Part shown: positions 49,432-58,610 of the stretch, one piece after another
How the letters are laid out: every line of letters starts with the position of its first letter
Numbering within the stretch: position 1 is the first letter of the stretch
Source of the DNA: Paenibacillus sp. FSL M7-0420
GTDB lineage: Bacteria > Bacillota > Bacilli > Paenibacillales > Paenibacillaceae
Length of the DNA stretch: 64,000 nucleotides
NCBI RefSeq assembly: GCF_038002345.1
Contig: NZ_JBBOCJ010000001.1
Location: forward strand, 7,006,001 to 7,070,000
Direction: 5' to 3'
Translations under genes and position numbers: made by a program
Notes under the pieces: generated by a model
Told to the model about the DNA's origin: nothing
Seen by the model: the letters and a program-made list of their open reading frames with translations, nothing else
Databases searched by the model: none

Positions 49432-50229
49432 ATGGCTTTTACCATTAATAATCTGAAGGACAATACCAACGTTATCATTAAAGAGCAGCTAGGCGGCTTC
49501 AGCATCATCGAATACAAAGAGGATCTCAGCACCACTACCCGGTATGAAGCAGAGACCAACTTCTTCATGAGCAAGAGCAATATGCGCAACAAGCAGCTGA
49601 TGATTGAGCTGAATAACAATGAGGTGATGCTCAGTGCCGGAGCCATGCAGTATATGATCGGCAATATCGAGATGACCTCCGGCATCAAAGGCGTAGGAGG
49701 ACTGATGCGCAATATGCTATCCGGGGCGGCAACCGGAACCAGTGCAGTCAAGCCGCTCTACAAGGGAACCGGAACCATTCTGCTGGAGACCACCTACAAA
49801 TACCTCTGGCTGATTGATGTGGACAACGACCATATCGTAATCGATGACGGCATGTTCCTCGCTTGTGAGACTACGCTTGATATCTCCGTTGCGGCACGCA
49901 AGAACATCTCCTCTGCCGTCCTCGGCGGTGAAGGGCTGTTCAACCTGAGCGCGCGCGGCAAAGGGATTCTTGCCCTCGAAGCTCCCATTCCTTCCGAGGA
50001 GGCTGTCGTGGTCGAGCTGCAGAATGATGTGCTGAAGGTGGACGGGAACTTCGCCCTCATGTGGTCCAACTCTCTGGACTTCACGGTCGAGAAGTCAGGC
50101 AAGACCCGTCTGGGCTCCGCCGCCTCAGGCGAAGGCCTGGTCAACGTGTACCGGGGAACCGGCATGGTCTGGCTGGCCCCGCTCATGAATTACAGAAACA
50201 GCCTGCTTCAGGGCACGCCTACTTCATAA
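49432..50229 (+). CDS. AIM24 family protein
   Basis: A 265-residue beta-rich protein of the AIM24 (TIM24-related) family. Marks are the mostly antiparallel strands with GTSAVKPLYKGTGTILLETTYKYLW in the middle (split) and ARGKGILALEAPI, VYRGTGMVWLAP, the glycine-rich turns repeated in the family's trimeric beta-helix fold. No signal peptide or membrane helix. Bacterial members have no proven function; the yeast one is a mitochondrial inner-membrane organiser. GGAGCGGGTATCC precedes the ATG. It is followed by the HAD-GNAT fusion 57 bp downstream. Confidence 0.85.
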   Translation: MAFTINNLKDNTNVIIKEQLGGFSIIEYKEDLSTTTRYEAETNFFMSKSNMRNKQLMIELNNNEVMLSAGAMQYMIGNIEMTSGIKGVGGLMRNMLSGAATGTSAVKPLYKGTGTILLETTYKYLWLIDVDNDHIVIDDGMFLACETTLDISVAARKNISSAVLGGEGLFNLSARGKGILALEAPIPSEEAVVVELQNDVLKVDGNFALMWSNSLDFTVEKSGKTRLGSAASGEGLVNVYRGTGMVWLAPLMNYRNSLLQGTPTS

Positions 50230-50286
50230 TGATGCTGGGGTACCGTCCCACCCGCATGAACCCAAGCGAAAGGAGGCCCTGTCTTT

Positions 50287-51792
50287 ATGTCCATTCAAGC
50301 TGTGCTGTTTGATTTCGATGGAACCCTGGCAGACACCTTGCCGTTATCCTTTCGTGCCTTCCAGGCTGTATTTAAGCAATATGACCAGAGAGAGGTCACC
50401 CGCGATGAGCTTGTCGCGATGTTCGGTCCCACCGAGGAAGGCATCATCAGCGGAAATTTCACAGATCCGGCTTCGGTTCCACAAGCGATAGAGGATTATT
50501 ATTCAATATATAAGCTGGGACACACCGAAGAATTCCAGAATAATGCGCACATCCTTGGATTACTTCAAGCCTTGAAGGCTCAGGGAATGAAGCTTGGAGT
50601 CATTACCGGTAAAAGCAGACGGGCCTATCAGATATCGGCCGGAGCGCTGGATCTGGTGCATTTCTTCGATATCTCGATTACCGGCGATGATGTCGCGAAG
50701 CCAAAACCTGATCCCGAAGGTATACAATCGGCATTGCGAACACTGGGCATTGAACCATCCCAGGCCATATTCGTAGGGGACAGCAATGCGGATATTCTCG
50801 CAGGCAAGGCTGCCGGAATGCGGACCTACGCTGTCCGCTGGCTACCCACCTTCCAGAGTCAGGCCTATGATCTTGCGCCGGACGGCATTCTGGAGAATGT
50901 TGCGGAGTTCCAGCGGCTTCTCCAATTGAATAACATTATACCAATGACCTACCATTCCAAGCAGCAGGCAGCGGACATTAAGGCGTTAGAGCAGCAGTGC
51001 AGCCAAGCCGATTCTATCCAATTAAGCTCCGATCTAGAGCATCTCGTCAAGGAAGACGGCGACCATGCCCTGCTCTGTTACTGCGAAGATCAGCTCATTG
51101 GCCTGCTTAGCTGGTTCGCTGCGGACAGTGATTATGCACAGATCAATGCCATGGTCCATCCGGATTACCGCCGGCAAGGTGTGTTCCGCAGCCTTGTGAA
51201 ACGTGCCAGAGCAGACATTGAGCCTCTTGGCGTACACCTGCTCAGCTACAAAATTCCCGCCAGCTCGCAGACAGGACTATTGGCGGCGCAGGCCCTGGGC
51301 GGGGATTTTGACCGGTCAGAATACGCCATGTCCTACGCCGGTATGAATTCCACCAGCCCGCTTCCTTCAGAGCTAATCCTGCTTCCCGCTGCGCCTGAGG
51401 ATTTCGAATTCATAATCTCCTGCTCCTCCCAGGCCTTCGGAGAATCGGAAGACGATACGCGCAAGTACTTCACACAGACGGATGAGCCAGAGCGGATAAC
51501 GTATATCGCTTGGACAGGGAGTGAACGAATCGGCCTGATCCGGGTCAACTATATCAATGAGGATACGGCTTTTATTCATAATTTCTGTATCCTGCCTTCC
51601 CATCAGGGGAAGGGGGCTGGCGGGAAGGTGCTAAGACAGACCGTCGGTATCCTGTTGCAGAAGCCCTACCCGGTTATTCGCCTAAGTGTTGTCACCGGGA
51701 ATGTCCGGGCGCTGAATCTCTATCTCCGTGCCGGATTTAAGATTAACTCAGAGTACAGATATTACAGCGGCAGCCTGTACCTTGAACCGTAA
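50287..51792 (+). CDS. HAD phosphatase fused to two GNAT domains
   Basis: A 501-residue fusion. Residues 1-215 are a phosphoglycolate phosphatase-like HAD domain: DFDGTLADT with nucleophile Asp9 and Asp11, the Thr in VITGKS, Lys in KPKPDPEG and the FVGDSNADILAG motif. Residues about 217-350 and 355-501 are two GNAT acetyltransferase folds, with acetyl-CoA loops VHPDYRRQGVFRSLV and ILPSHQGKGAGGKVL. Double-GNAT arrangements occur in Eis-like and mycothiol synthase proteins, but fusion to a HAD domain is unusual. All catalytic loops look intact. AAAGGAGG lies 10 nt before the ATG. Substrates unknown. Confidence 0.88.
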   Translation: MSIQAVLFDFDGTLADTLPLSFRAFQAVFKQYDQREVTRDELVAMFGPTEEGIISGNFTDPASVPQAIEDYYSIYKLGHTEEFQNNAHILGLLQALKAQGMKLGVITGKSRRAYQISAGALDLVHFFDISITGDDVAKPKPDPEGIQSALRTLGIEPSQAIFVGDSNADILAGKAAGMRTYAVRWLPTFQSQAYDLAPDGILENVAEFQRLLQLNNIIPMTYHSKQQAADIKALEQQCSQADSIQLSSDLEHLVKEDGDHALLCYCEDQLIGLLSWFAADSDYAQINAMVHPDYRRQGVFRSLVKRARADIEPLGVHLLSYKIPASSQTGLLAAQALGGDFDRSEYAMSYAGMNSTSPLPSELILLPAAPEDFEFIISCSSQAFGESEDDTRKYFTQTDEPERITYIAWTGSERIGLIRVNYINEDTAFIHNFCILPSHQGKGAGGKVLRQTVGILLQKPYPVIRLSVVTGNVRALNLYLRAGFKINSEYRYYSGSLYLEP

Positions 51793-51823
51793 TTGCAGCT
51801 TTAACTACAGTCAGCACATGCCA

Positions 51824-51860
51824 AAAAGATCCTCTTTCTGATTAAGAAAGGGGATCTTTT
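51824..51860. terminator. Terminator between converging genes
   Basis: AAAAGATCC with CTTTC (51824-51838) pairs with GAAAG and GGATCTTTT (51846-51860), with T/A tracts at both ends. It separates the HAD-GNAT gene and the converging spore protein gene. Confidence 0.85.
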
Positions 51861-51891
51861 GCTATGCGGCATAAAAATCTTAGAGCGCATG

Positions 51892-52176
51892 CTACGACTT
51901 CTTCTTTCCCGCCAGCTGCTCTTGGGCCAGACGGACCATCTCACGAACCATGGAGCCTCCGATGCGGCCGCCAATCTGTCCCGCCGATTCGGTCGTCAGC
52001 TTACCGTTATTACCGGCCTGCAGCGGGATGCCCAGTTCCTTCGCCACCTCGTATTTCACATCGTCCGGGTGATTCGGATCTACGTGATATCCTTCCTGCC
52101 GCATAACCTCCGCTTTGAACGTCTGCATTCCCTGGGCGGACCCTGGTACAGCATACTTTCTGCTTCTTCTCGCCAT
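51892..52176 (-). CDS. Alpha/beta-type small acid-soluble spore protein
   Basis: A 94-residue protein of the SspA/SspF alpha/beta SASP family that coats DNA in the spore core. The conserved segments are KYEVAKELGIPL at 41-52, which includes the site attacked by the germination protease GPR (Glu-Val-Ala), and LTTESAGQIGGRIGGSMV at 59-77. The N-terminal 40 residues are longer than in classical SASPs. The gene is monocistronic and small with a Gly-rich end (LAGKKKS), as usual. It shows that the host makes endospores. Confidence 0.92.
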   Translation of the reverse strand: MARRSRKYAVPGSAQGMQTFKAEVMRQEGYHVDPNHPDDVKYEVAKELGIPLQAGNNGKLTTESAGQIGGRIGGSMVREMVRLAQEQLAGKKKS

Positions 52177-52248
52177 TTAAGGACACACTCCCTTGCTGTC
52201 TTTCCTCTAAGTTGCCCAGGAGTGTGGGCCTTCATTCCCTGTCGTCCT

Positions 52249-53166
52249 TTAAGACTGCATCCCGTCCTCAATCCGCTGCATGAATTCTTCCACCGCGCTG
52301 TAGCCCAGCTGCTTGAGATACCAGTTGTTCGCAGCCGCTTCAATCAGACCCGCTACATCGCGGCCCGGCTGAAGCTGGACCTCGATATGCGGGATCTGCA
52401 CCCCGAGATATTCGGTGAACTGGGGCACCAGCTCCAGCTCATTGTTGAGTGAATTCTCCTGCCAGGGGGCAAGCTCGATATCCAGCACAATCCGCGTCTC
52501 ATCCTGGAACGCCCGCCGCCCGTACTGCCGCACGACGTTGATCAGGCCGATGCTGCGCAGGGCCAGGAATTCACGTGTGGTCTCATTGTGGGTCCCGAGG
52601 AGCGTCGCCGGACCCAGCTTCTTCAGCACCACAATATCATCAGCTACGAAGCGGTGGCCCCTGCGGATCAGCGTATGCGCCGTCTCGCTCTTGCCGATTC
52701 CCGACTTGCCCCGCAGCAGAATTCCTATTCCCGATACGTTAACGCATACCCCGTGGATCGACAGCTCGGGCGCCAGCGTCTTCACCAGGAAGCTGTCCAG
52801 CTTGGCGATGAACTCGGTGGTCACCTCCGGCGTCCGCAGCAGCGGAATGCCTTCCTGGTCACAGAACAGCGTCAGGTAAGGAATCTCCTGCTGGCCGCTG
52901 GTCACGATGAAGCAGGGCGGATGGTATTTGACGATGTTGCCAATATGCAGCATCCGCTCCTCTACACTCAGCGTTAACAGGTAGTTGATCTCTTTACGTC
53001 CAAGGACCTGCACCCGCTCCATCGGAAAAAAATCAAAATAACCGACAAACTCCAGACCCGGTCTGTGCGTCCTTGGACGGGTGATGTTCCGGTCCATCCG
53101 GCCCGCTCCGGCCAGCACCTCCAGATGGAATTTCTCTACAAGACTCTGCACGCTAATAGACTTCAT
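52249..53166 (-). CDS. hprK: HPr kinase/phosphorylase
   Basis: A 305-residue HprK, which phosphorylates HPr on Ser46 in the presence of glycolytic intermediates and so controls catabolite repression via CcpA. The N-terminal domain ends near 130; His138 (SIHGVCV) and the P-loop GKSGIGKSE at 153-161 form the active site, with Asp176-Asp177 in ADDIVV, and the HprK signature is in ELVPQFTEYLGVQIPHIEVQLQPGRDVAGLIEAA (residues about 252-285). ATG 53166 follows GGGAGGGG; the ATG 15 nt earlier lacks space. In Bacillus hprK is joined to lgt; here no such neighbour is present downstream. Confidence 0.95.
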   Translation of the reverse strand: MKSISVQSLVEKFHLEVLAGAGRMDRNITRPRTHRPGLEFVGYFDFFPMERVQVLGRKEINYLLTLSVEERMLHIGNIVKYHPPCFIVTSGQQEIPYLTLFCDQEGIPLLRTPEVTTEFIAKLDSFLVKTLAPELSIHGVCVNVSGIGILLRGKSGIGKSETAHTLIRRGHRFVADDIVVLKKLGPATLLGTHNETTREFLALRSIGLINVVRQYGRRAFQDETRIVLDIELAPWQENSLNNELELVPQFTEYLGVQIPHIEVQLQPGRDVAGLIEAAANNWYLKQLGYSAVEEFMQRIEDGMQS

Positions 53167-53314
53167 GTGGTCCCCTCCCAATCCAATATTTTCCGATAGA
53201 TTTATCTAAAAATCTTGTAATCTGCACACGCTAATTATATATTAAAAACAATATATAAGACCTAAGACCCACAAAAATCAATAAATACTATTAAAATCAA
53301 GAAGGTGTAACATA

Positions 53315-54976
53315 TTGGCCTTAGCCTCTTGGATTGACCTGATTATGTGCTTCCTTCTGTTCCTGCTGCTCATCTATATCGTGGCTACGGTCACCATTAC
53401 CAAGCTGCACAAGGTCTATTTAGGGTTCCATTTCTCTATGCTGATCTGGCCTTACTGCCAGTTTGCCATAAGAACCGTTGATGATCCTCTCTATCAGCTC
53501 TTTTATGTGAAGCTTGCCTTCGTGGATGCTTCCCTGCTGGGCCTGGGCTGGATCTTCTTCACGATTCTGCTTGCGGGACAATCCCAGTTCCTGAGTAGAA
53601 AAATAGTGTCCGCGCTGGTGATCCCTGCAGTACTGACCTCCCTCGGAGTGGTGCTCAATCCTTATGGATGGTTCGTCCGTCCGGTGAACGGAGGGTATGT
53701 GGAGCGGATCTACGGACCTATTTTCTGGATTAGCATAAGCGTACTTGCGATTAACGCCATCATGTCCATGTATGTCATCTACGTGGCTCTGACCTCTAAT
53801 CAGGCTGCACGGATCAAAAATCAGGTTATGTATATGCTCAAAGGCATTACAGCCCTATGCGTCTTCCTTATGATCGATGTGCTTCTCAATGTCATTCTGG
53901 ATGACTATCTGCCGGTAATTCCGGGCTTCACTTCGCTGGGTATCGTGGTGTCGGCTACGTTCTTTGTGATTACGATCCACCAGGACAAAGTATTCGATAT
54001 CGTAACTATCGCCCATCAGGATATTATCAATACCATGGAATACGGAATTCTCGTGCTGGATGACCAGGAGCAAGTCGTAGAGATCAATCATGCCCTGCAT
54101 CCCTATATCCCGCTTGTGACGGGTGCGGCGTTCAACATGAGCAGCTATCTGCCGGATGACCCTGCCATGAAGATCGAGTCCTTCCTCGAGAAATACCATG
54201 GGTATCCGCTGGAGACGGCCGAGCTGGAAATTCTGTATCCCCTTATCCAAATGGTTGTCAGTATTCATGCAGCACCCATTATGGTGAGCGGCAGCCGGGT
54301 CGGACGGATTGTCACCTTCCAGAATGTAACCGAGATCCGGCGGCTCATCGATGAGACGAACCAGCAGAATGCCATCCTGAAGGAACGTAACGATTCGCTG
54401 GTGAAGGTACAGGAGGAGCTGTTCCAGACGAACGGCAAGCTGAGGAAGCTGGCGATCACCGACAGCCTAACCGGCTGCTACAACCGGCATTATCTGATGC
54501 AGCAATTGGAGCAGGAGGCGCTGCGGGTCAGCGATACCCGGACACCTTCGACTATTATACTGATCGACATCGACTTTTTCAAAAAAATCAACGACCAGCA
54601 CGGCCATCTGGCCGGAGATATGGTCCTGTGCAACACAGTGGAGCTGCTGCAGCACAGCCTGCGGCCCTCCGATATTCTGGCCCGCTACGGCGGAGAGGAA
54701 TTCATTATCTATTTGCCGGATACGGATGGAGCCGAGGCGCGGCGTCTGGCGGAGCAGCTGAAATCCGAGGTTGAACATAACACTATCAATATCGATTATA
54801 TCGATGAGCCTGTGTCCATCACCATCAGCATGGGACTGCTCAGCATCGCTGAATTCAAGATCCCGCCTGCCATGGATGCGACCACCTACCTGAACGACCT
54901 GTTCAAGTCTGCCGACAAAGCCCTGTACGCCGCCAAGCATCAGGGCCGGAATCAGATTGTTGCGGCGGAGGTATAA
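53315..54976 (+). CDS. Membrane diguanylate cyclase (7TM-PAS-like-GGDEF)
   Basis: A 553-residue protein. Seven membrane helices cover residues 8-222 in the histidine-kinase N-terminal 7TM layout; a PAS-like region (about 235-345) follows, then a coiled linker and a GGDEF domain (about 380-550). The active loop is GGEEF at 459-463, and the inhibitory I-site RPSD at 450-453 lies five residues before it, so product inhibition is expected. It should make cyclic-di-GMP in response to an extracellular or membrane signal. The start is TTG 53315 with AAGGTG upstream. A terminator follows. Confidence 0.93.
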   Translation: MALASWIDLIMCFLLFLLLIYIVATVTITKLHKVYLGFHFSMLIWPYCQFAIRTVDDPLYQLFYVKLAFVDASLLGLGWIFFTILLAGQSQFLSRKIVSALVIPAVLTSLGVVLNPYGWFVRPVNGGYVERIYGPIFWISISVLAINAIMSMYVIYVALTSNQAARIKNQVMYMLKGITALCVFLMIDVLLNVILDDYLPVIPGFTSLGIVVSATFFVITIHQDKVFDIVTIAHQDIINTMEYGILVLDDQEQVVEINHALHPYIPLVTGAAFNMSSYLPDDPAMKIESFLEKYHGYPLETAELEILYPLIQMVVSIHAAPIMVSGSRVGRIVTFQNVTEIRRLIDETNQQNAILKERNDSLVKVQEELFQTNGKLRKLAITDSLTGCYNRHYLMQQLEQEALRVSDTRTPSTIILIDIDFFKKINDQHGHLAGDMVLCNTVELLQHSLRPSDILARYGGEEFIIYLPDTDGAEARRLAEQLKSEVEHNTINIDYIDEPVSITISMGLLSIAEFKIPPAMDATTYLNDLFKSADKALYAAKHQGRNQIVAAEV

Positions 54977-54999
54977 TTGGATGTTATCCTTGTATCATG

Positions 55000-55030
55000 A
55001 GCACTAGCCGCATAGGCAGTGCTTTTTTTT
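55000..55030 (+). terminator. Rho-independent terminator
   Basis: AGCACT plus GCC (left) pairs with GGC plus AGTGCT (right) over 55000-55023, followed by seven T residues. It ends the diguanylate cyclase gene. Confidence 0.9.
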
Positions 55031-55138
55031 GCATTTATTTATGATTTTGATTATTTTATTTTTGCTGGAACCTTTTTGACTAAGCTGCCGTCTAAGATCA
55101 CAAATAAACCACAAACTACTCTTGCGAGGTGACTGGAC

Positions 55139-56542
55139 ATGAAGAAGACATTCAAGATGATAACCCTATCCGCAGCAGCAGCTCTGGCGCTCAGCTTCAC
55201 AGGACAACAATTCGCCTCGGCCGCAGCCTTCAAGGATATCCATAACGTGCAGGATAAAGACAAGATTATCGCGCTTCAGAACAGCGGACTGATTAAAGGC
55301 ATCAGCGCGGATCTGTTCGGCCCGAGCCTCAGCATCACAGCAGCCCAGGGGGTGCAGATGATCGTGAGTGCGCTTGATCTGAATCTGGATACGATCCGGT
55401 TCGTGAAGGAGCCGCATGCCACCGACTATTTCAAGAACGCGAGTGACTCCGCCTGGTATGCACAGGCGCTGATTATTGCCGGTGTGCACGGCCTGGACCT
55501 GCCAGCGGACTTGAAGCCTGGTGAGAAGCTGACCCGCGAAGAATTTACCTACCAGCTCATTGATGCGATGGAGAACACGAACCGCCTGCCGATGATTAAG
55601 CCAGTGGTGGTGGAGTATGCCGATCAGGATCAGGTGCAGGTAGAATACTCCGGTGCCCTGCAGCGTGCGCTGAATTACGGTATCCTGAAGCTGGATGGCA
55701 GCGGCAAGCTTAACCCGAAGCAGGAAATCACCCGTGCGGAAGCGGCAGTAGCCATCAGCAATGCACTCGCTTATCTGAAGGCACATCCAGCCCCTGCTGC
55801 TATGGATGAGGTCCTGACCGCAGAACAAGCTGTGAAGGTTATTAAAGAAGCGGTCGGTCCTGAAGCCGGCCTGCAGATCAAGATTGCTCCGGCGGCCAGC
55901 ATGTCACGTGAAGCCTTCACGTATCTGTTAATCCATACGTTACAGACCAGCGGTCAACTGCCGATGATTAATGTCATTCCAGTAGACGTGAAGGACGGCG
56001 ATCAGATCGACATCCTGAACTCGGGAGCTATCCAGACCGCCCTTGCTCTTGGCTTTGTGGAGCTGGATGCCGACGGGAACTTCAATCCAAAGGCGGCAAT
56101 CACCCGTCCTGAGGCTGCTTCCATCGCCGGAAATGCCATGAATTATTTGAAGGCCCATCCGGCACCCGGTGCTGTAAGCAAGACAATCACCGCAACCGAG
56201 GCCGTCCAGTTCATCAAGGATGCTGCCGGGCCTGAGGTGAATCTTCAGATCAAAATCGATCCGAATATGAGCGTAACCCGCGAATCGTTCACGTATCTGC
56301 TCATCAACACGCTCCAGACCAGCGGCCAACTGCCGATGATTAAGCTGATCCCGGTGGAGATCAAGGATAATGACAAGATCAATATCCTGAACTCAGGAGC
56401 CATTCAGACCGCGCTTGCCCTTAAGATCGTGAAGCTGGATCAAGACGGGGGCTTCCGTCCCCAGGACGGTGTCACCAGTGCTGACGCAGTGGCAATGGTC
56501 AGCCAGGTGAAGGCCATCCTGAGCGGAAAGTCTTCGAAGTAA
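55139..56542 (+). CDS. Secreted SLH-like repeat protein
   Basis: A 467-residue exported protein. The signal peptide covers about 1-28 (cleavage in FASAAAF). Residues 30-225 resemble two S-layer homology motifs (AFKDIHNVQDKDKIIALQNSGLIKG, TREEFTYQLIDA, EITRAEAAVAISNAL), the module that anchors proteins to pyruvylated wall polymer. Residues 228-345 and 346-460 are two nearly identical copies of a unit containing LQTSGQLPMI and LNSGAIQTALAL, also SLH-like. The usual wall-binding TRAE motif is clear only once or twice. It is probably a cell-surface or S-layer protein. Single gene with TGCGAGGTGACTGG upstream. Confidence 0.82.
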   Translation: MKKTFKMITLSAAAALALSFTGQQFASAAAFKDIHNVQDKDKIIALQNSGLIKGISADLFGPSLSITAAQGVQMIVSALDLNLDTIRFVKEPHATDYFKNASDSAWYAQALIIAGVHGLDLPADLKPGEKLTREEFTYQLIDAMENTNRLPMIKPVVVEYADQDQVQVEYSGALQRALNYGILKLDGSGKLNPKQEITRAEAAVAISNALAYLKAHPAPAAMDEVLTAEQAVKVIKEAVGPEAGLQIKIAPAASMSREAFTYLLIHTLQTSGQLPMINVIPVDVKDGDQIDILNSGAIQTALALGFVELDADGNFNPKAAITRPEAASIAGNAMNYLKAHPAPGAVSKTITATEAVQFIKDAAGPEVNLQIKIDPNMSVTRESFTYLLINTLQTSGQLPMIKLIPVEIKDNDKINILNSGAIQTALALKIVKLDQDGGFRPQDGVTSADAVAMVSQVKAILSGKSSK

Positions 56543-56561
56543 GCAACATATGCGATTTATC

Positions 56562-56590
56562 TTACCCCTTCTGCGAACATGCGGGAGGGG
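56562..56590 (+). terminator. Terminator of the SLH-like gene
   Basis: ACCCCTTC pairs with GGGAGGGGT (with G-T pairs) around a GC closed loop, followed by TTGTG. It lies 20 bp after the stop codon. Confidence 0.65.
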
Positions 56591-56603
56591 TTTGTGCTGT
56601 GTT

Positions 56604-57110
56604 CTACAGAATCAGCACCATCAGATCCTCATCCAGGTACTCGCTGCCAAGCTTCATCGCCTTCGGCTCTGTGCCGTAGCGGATGAATCCAAGGGATTCG
56701 TAGAGCCTTTTGGCCGGAGCGTTATTGGAGGTTACGGTCAGCGTCAGCAGCTCTAGCCCCGGTGCGGCCTTCGCCCGTGCAATCAGCTCCAGCATCAGCG
56801 CGCGTCCCACGCCATGTTTACGGGCAACCGGATCTACATATACTGCATAGACATTAGCTTTGTGCTGAACCTTGGGCCTGCTCTCCCGGAACAAGGTAGC
56901 CATTCCCGCCAGCTGCTGCTCCCCGTCCAAGAAGGCACCCAGGGTGAAATGCTCATCCGAGGAGTCCAGCCTAATCCGGGTAGTCTCGATAGACAGCTTC
57001 ACTTCCGATTCATAAGAGCTAAGGAAAGCTTCCGGGTGCAGCTGCAGCGACTGCAAACGAAGCGCACGGTAGCTTTCGGCGTCCGGGGGGGTCAGTGTTC
57101 TGATGTACAT
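56604..57110 (-). CDS. GNAT acetyltransferase
   Basis: A 168-residue N-acetyltransferase. The acetyl-CoA loop is VDPVARKHGVGRALMLELI near 92-110 and the usual LTVTSNNAPAKRLYESLGF near 125-143. The N terminus (IRTLTPPDAESYRALRLQSLQLHPEAFLSS, split at about 3-32) is typical of the YjcF/SpeG-like group with unknown substrates. GGGAGGAAGGAA precedes the ATG. Monocistronic and divergent from the DUF1304 gene. Confidence 0.88.
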   Translation of the reverse strand: MYIRTLTPPDAESYRALRLQSLQLHPEAFLSSYESEVKLSIETTRIRLDSSDEHFTLGAFLDGEQQLAGMATLFRESRPKVQHKANVYAVYVDPVARKHGVGRALMLELIARAKAAPGLELLTLTVTSNNAPAKRLYESLGFIRYGTEPKAMKLGSEYLDEDLMVLIL

Positions 57111-57143
57111 TTCCTTCCTCCCCTATAATATGGATGCAATAAA

Positions 57144-57172
57144 TTGACAAAAGGCTAATATTTGGTTATATT
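57144..57172 (+). promoter_or_regulatory. SigA-type promoter of the DUF1304 gene
   Basis: TTGACA (57144-57149), a 17-bp spacer and TATATT (57167-57172) read toward the small membrane protein gene starting at 57236. Confidence 0.8.
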
Positions 57173-57235
57173 TAGGTTTGTAAAATTATATTTTGCGCAA
57201 TTTAAATTCCTATCACTTGAAAAGAGGGACTTCTT

Positions 57236-57604
57236 ATGATGACTGTAAGTTTAATTCTTGTTGCCTTAGTAGCACTAGAGCATGTGTACATACTAGTACT
57301 GGAGATGTTTCTGTGGACAACCCCGAGAGCACAGAAGGCGTTCGGATTGACCCCCGCCTTCGCACAGGAGACGAAATCGCTGGCAGCCAATCAGGGCTTA
57401 TATAACGGCTTCCTCGCAGCCGGTCTAATCTGGGGCCTGCTGCATCCAAGCGCGGACTTCGGTTACCAGCTGCAATTGTTCTTCCTGATCTGTGTGGCGG
57501 TTGCGGCCATCTACGGCGGACTTACCTCCAAGAGATCCATCCTGCTGATGCAAGGCCTCCCGGCCTTTCTGGCGCTGGCGGCCACATTGATCGCACATCT
57601 GTAA
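57236..57604 (+). CDS. DUF1304 small membrane protein
   Basis: A 122-residue protein with four membrane helices. DUF1304 features are the first helix followed by LEMFLWTTPRAQKAFGL near 21-38 and QGLYNGFLAAGLIWGLL near 52-68. This family has no known function; it often lies near regulators or efflux genes. The first of two adjacent ATGs is used, with AGAGGG 7 nt upstream. Preceded by a consensus promoter. Confidence 0.9.
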   Translation: MMTVSLILVALVALEHVYILVLEMFLWTTPRAQKAFGLTPAFAQETKSLAANQGLYNGFLAAGLIWGLLHPSADFGYQLQLFFLICVAVAAIYGGLTSKRSILLMQGLPAFLALAATLIAHL

Positions 57605-57646
57605 AATTCGCGGAGCGATGCAGGCAGCTTCCGCTCCGCCCTAGCC

Positions 57647-58468
57647 TCACAGCTTCTGAGCGAACTGGTTCAACTGCTCCGACATCGCCCGGATCTCCTC
57701 AATGAAGCTGGAGATCTCTTGCGTTGAAGCTGCCTGCTCTTGTCCCACTGAGGCAATCTGACCGATGGATTGGCCGATTCCCTTCATCGCTGCCTGGATC
57801 TCCCGCAGGGTGTCCCGTATCCGCTGCGCGGATTGCTCGGTCTCCTGTGAGAACTTGCGGATTTCTCTGGCGACAATGTCGAAGCCCCGGCCCCTCTCTC
57901 CGGCATGGGCGGCCTCAATGGCCGCATTAATTCCAAGCAGATGCGTCTGGTCGGCAACCTTCCTCAGAATGGCCAGCACTTCACTGCTTTTGTGGACACT
58001 ATGGGCTGTCGACTCTGACTGGGCCAGCAGCCTCTGCGAGTAACTTGCAAGCAGGCCTGAGCCGTCGGCGACCTGGCTGATTCTATTATTGGCCTGATTC
58101 AGCGATAACGCAATCCGGTCAGCGATCTCCCGCAGCTCGGTCTGTCTGCGCACCTGGATACAAACTGCTCCGCAGACCCTTTCCTCTTCATCATGGACCG
58201 GCAGCACCGTACCGACGAATTCATAACCGTAGTATTCCTTGGGAACATTGGCTACCGAGTGTTCATCATGCTTAAGTGCATAATACAGAGGCTCGTCTGG
58301 CTGAATTACCTGCCCTTCCCGGATGCCCAGATCGATGGAATCGCCGGGGTAATAGGCAAGGAACTTCACTGTATCACAGACAGCAATCGATATATCATAT
58401 GGAAAGGCAGCTTTCAGAATCGGTGCCAGATTCACTATATCTTCAAGAGAGCGGACGATGTTTTTCAT
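57647..58468 (-). CDS. Soluble methyl-accepting chemotaxis-type sensor
   Basis: A 273-residue protein with no membrane helix. Residues 1-125 form a small alpha/beta sensor (YDISIAVCDTVKFLAYYPGD, split; VGTVLPVHDEEERVCGAVCIQV), and 130-273 a short MCP signalling helix pair with the conserved tip NAAIEAAHAGERGRGFDIVA (residues about 180-199, including the CheA/CheW-contact EAARAGE). Soluble short MCPs of this type occur in several Firmicutes and may sense cytoplasmic signals. No chemotaxis genes are adjacent. ATG follows AAAGGAGACT. Confidence 0.9.
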   Translation of the reverse strand: MKNIVRSLEDIVNLAPILKAAFPYDISIAVCDTVKFLAYYPGDSIDLGIREGQVIQPDEPLYYALKHDEHSVANVPKEYYGYEFVGTVLPVHDEEERVCGAVCIQVRRQTELREIADRIALSLNQANNRISQVADGSGLLASYSQRLLAQSESTAHSVHKSSEVLAILRKVADQTHLLGINAAIEAAHAGERGRGFDIVAREIRKFSQETEQSAQRIRDTLREIQAAMKGIGQSIGQIASVGQEQAASTQEISSFIEEIRAMSEQLNQFAQKL

Positions 58469-58610
58469 AGGTGTGAGTCTCCTTTTAGTCAGGTGGCTTC
58501 AGGGTACAGCGAAATCAAGAGTTAAGTTCGACATTTTATGACAAACCTCCTTTATTCAAAAATGAATAATTAAAAATTGATTTTCTCCGCCAACTTGCTG
58601 GCGTGACCAT

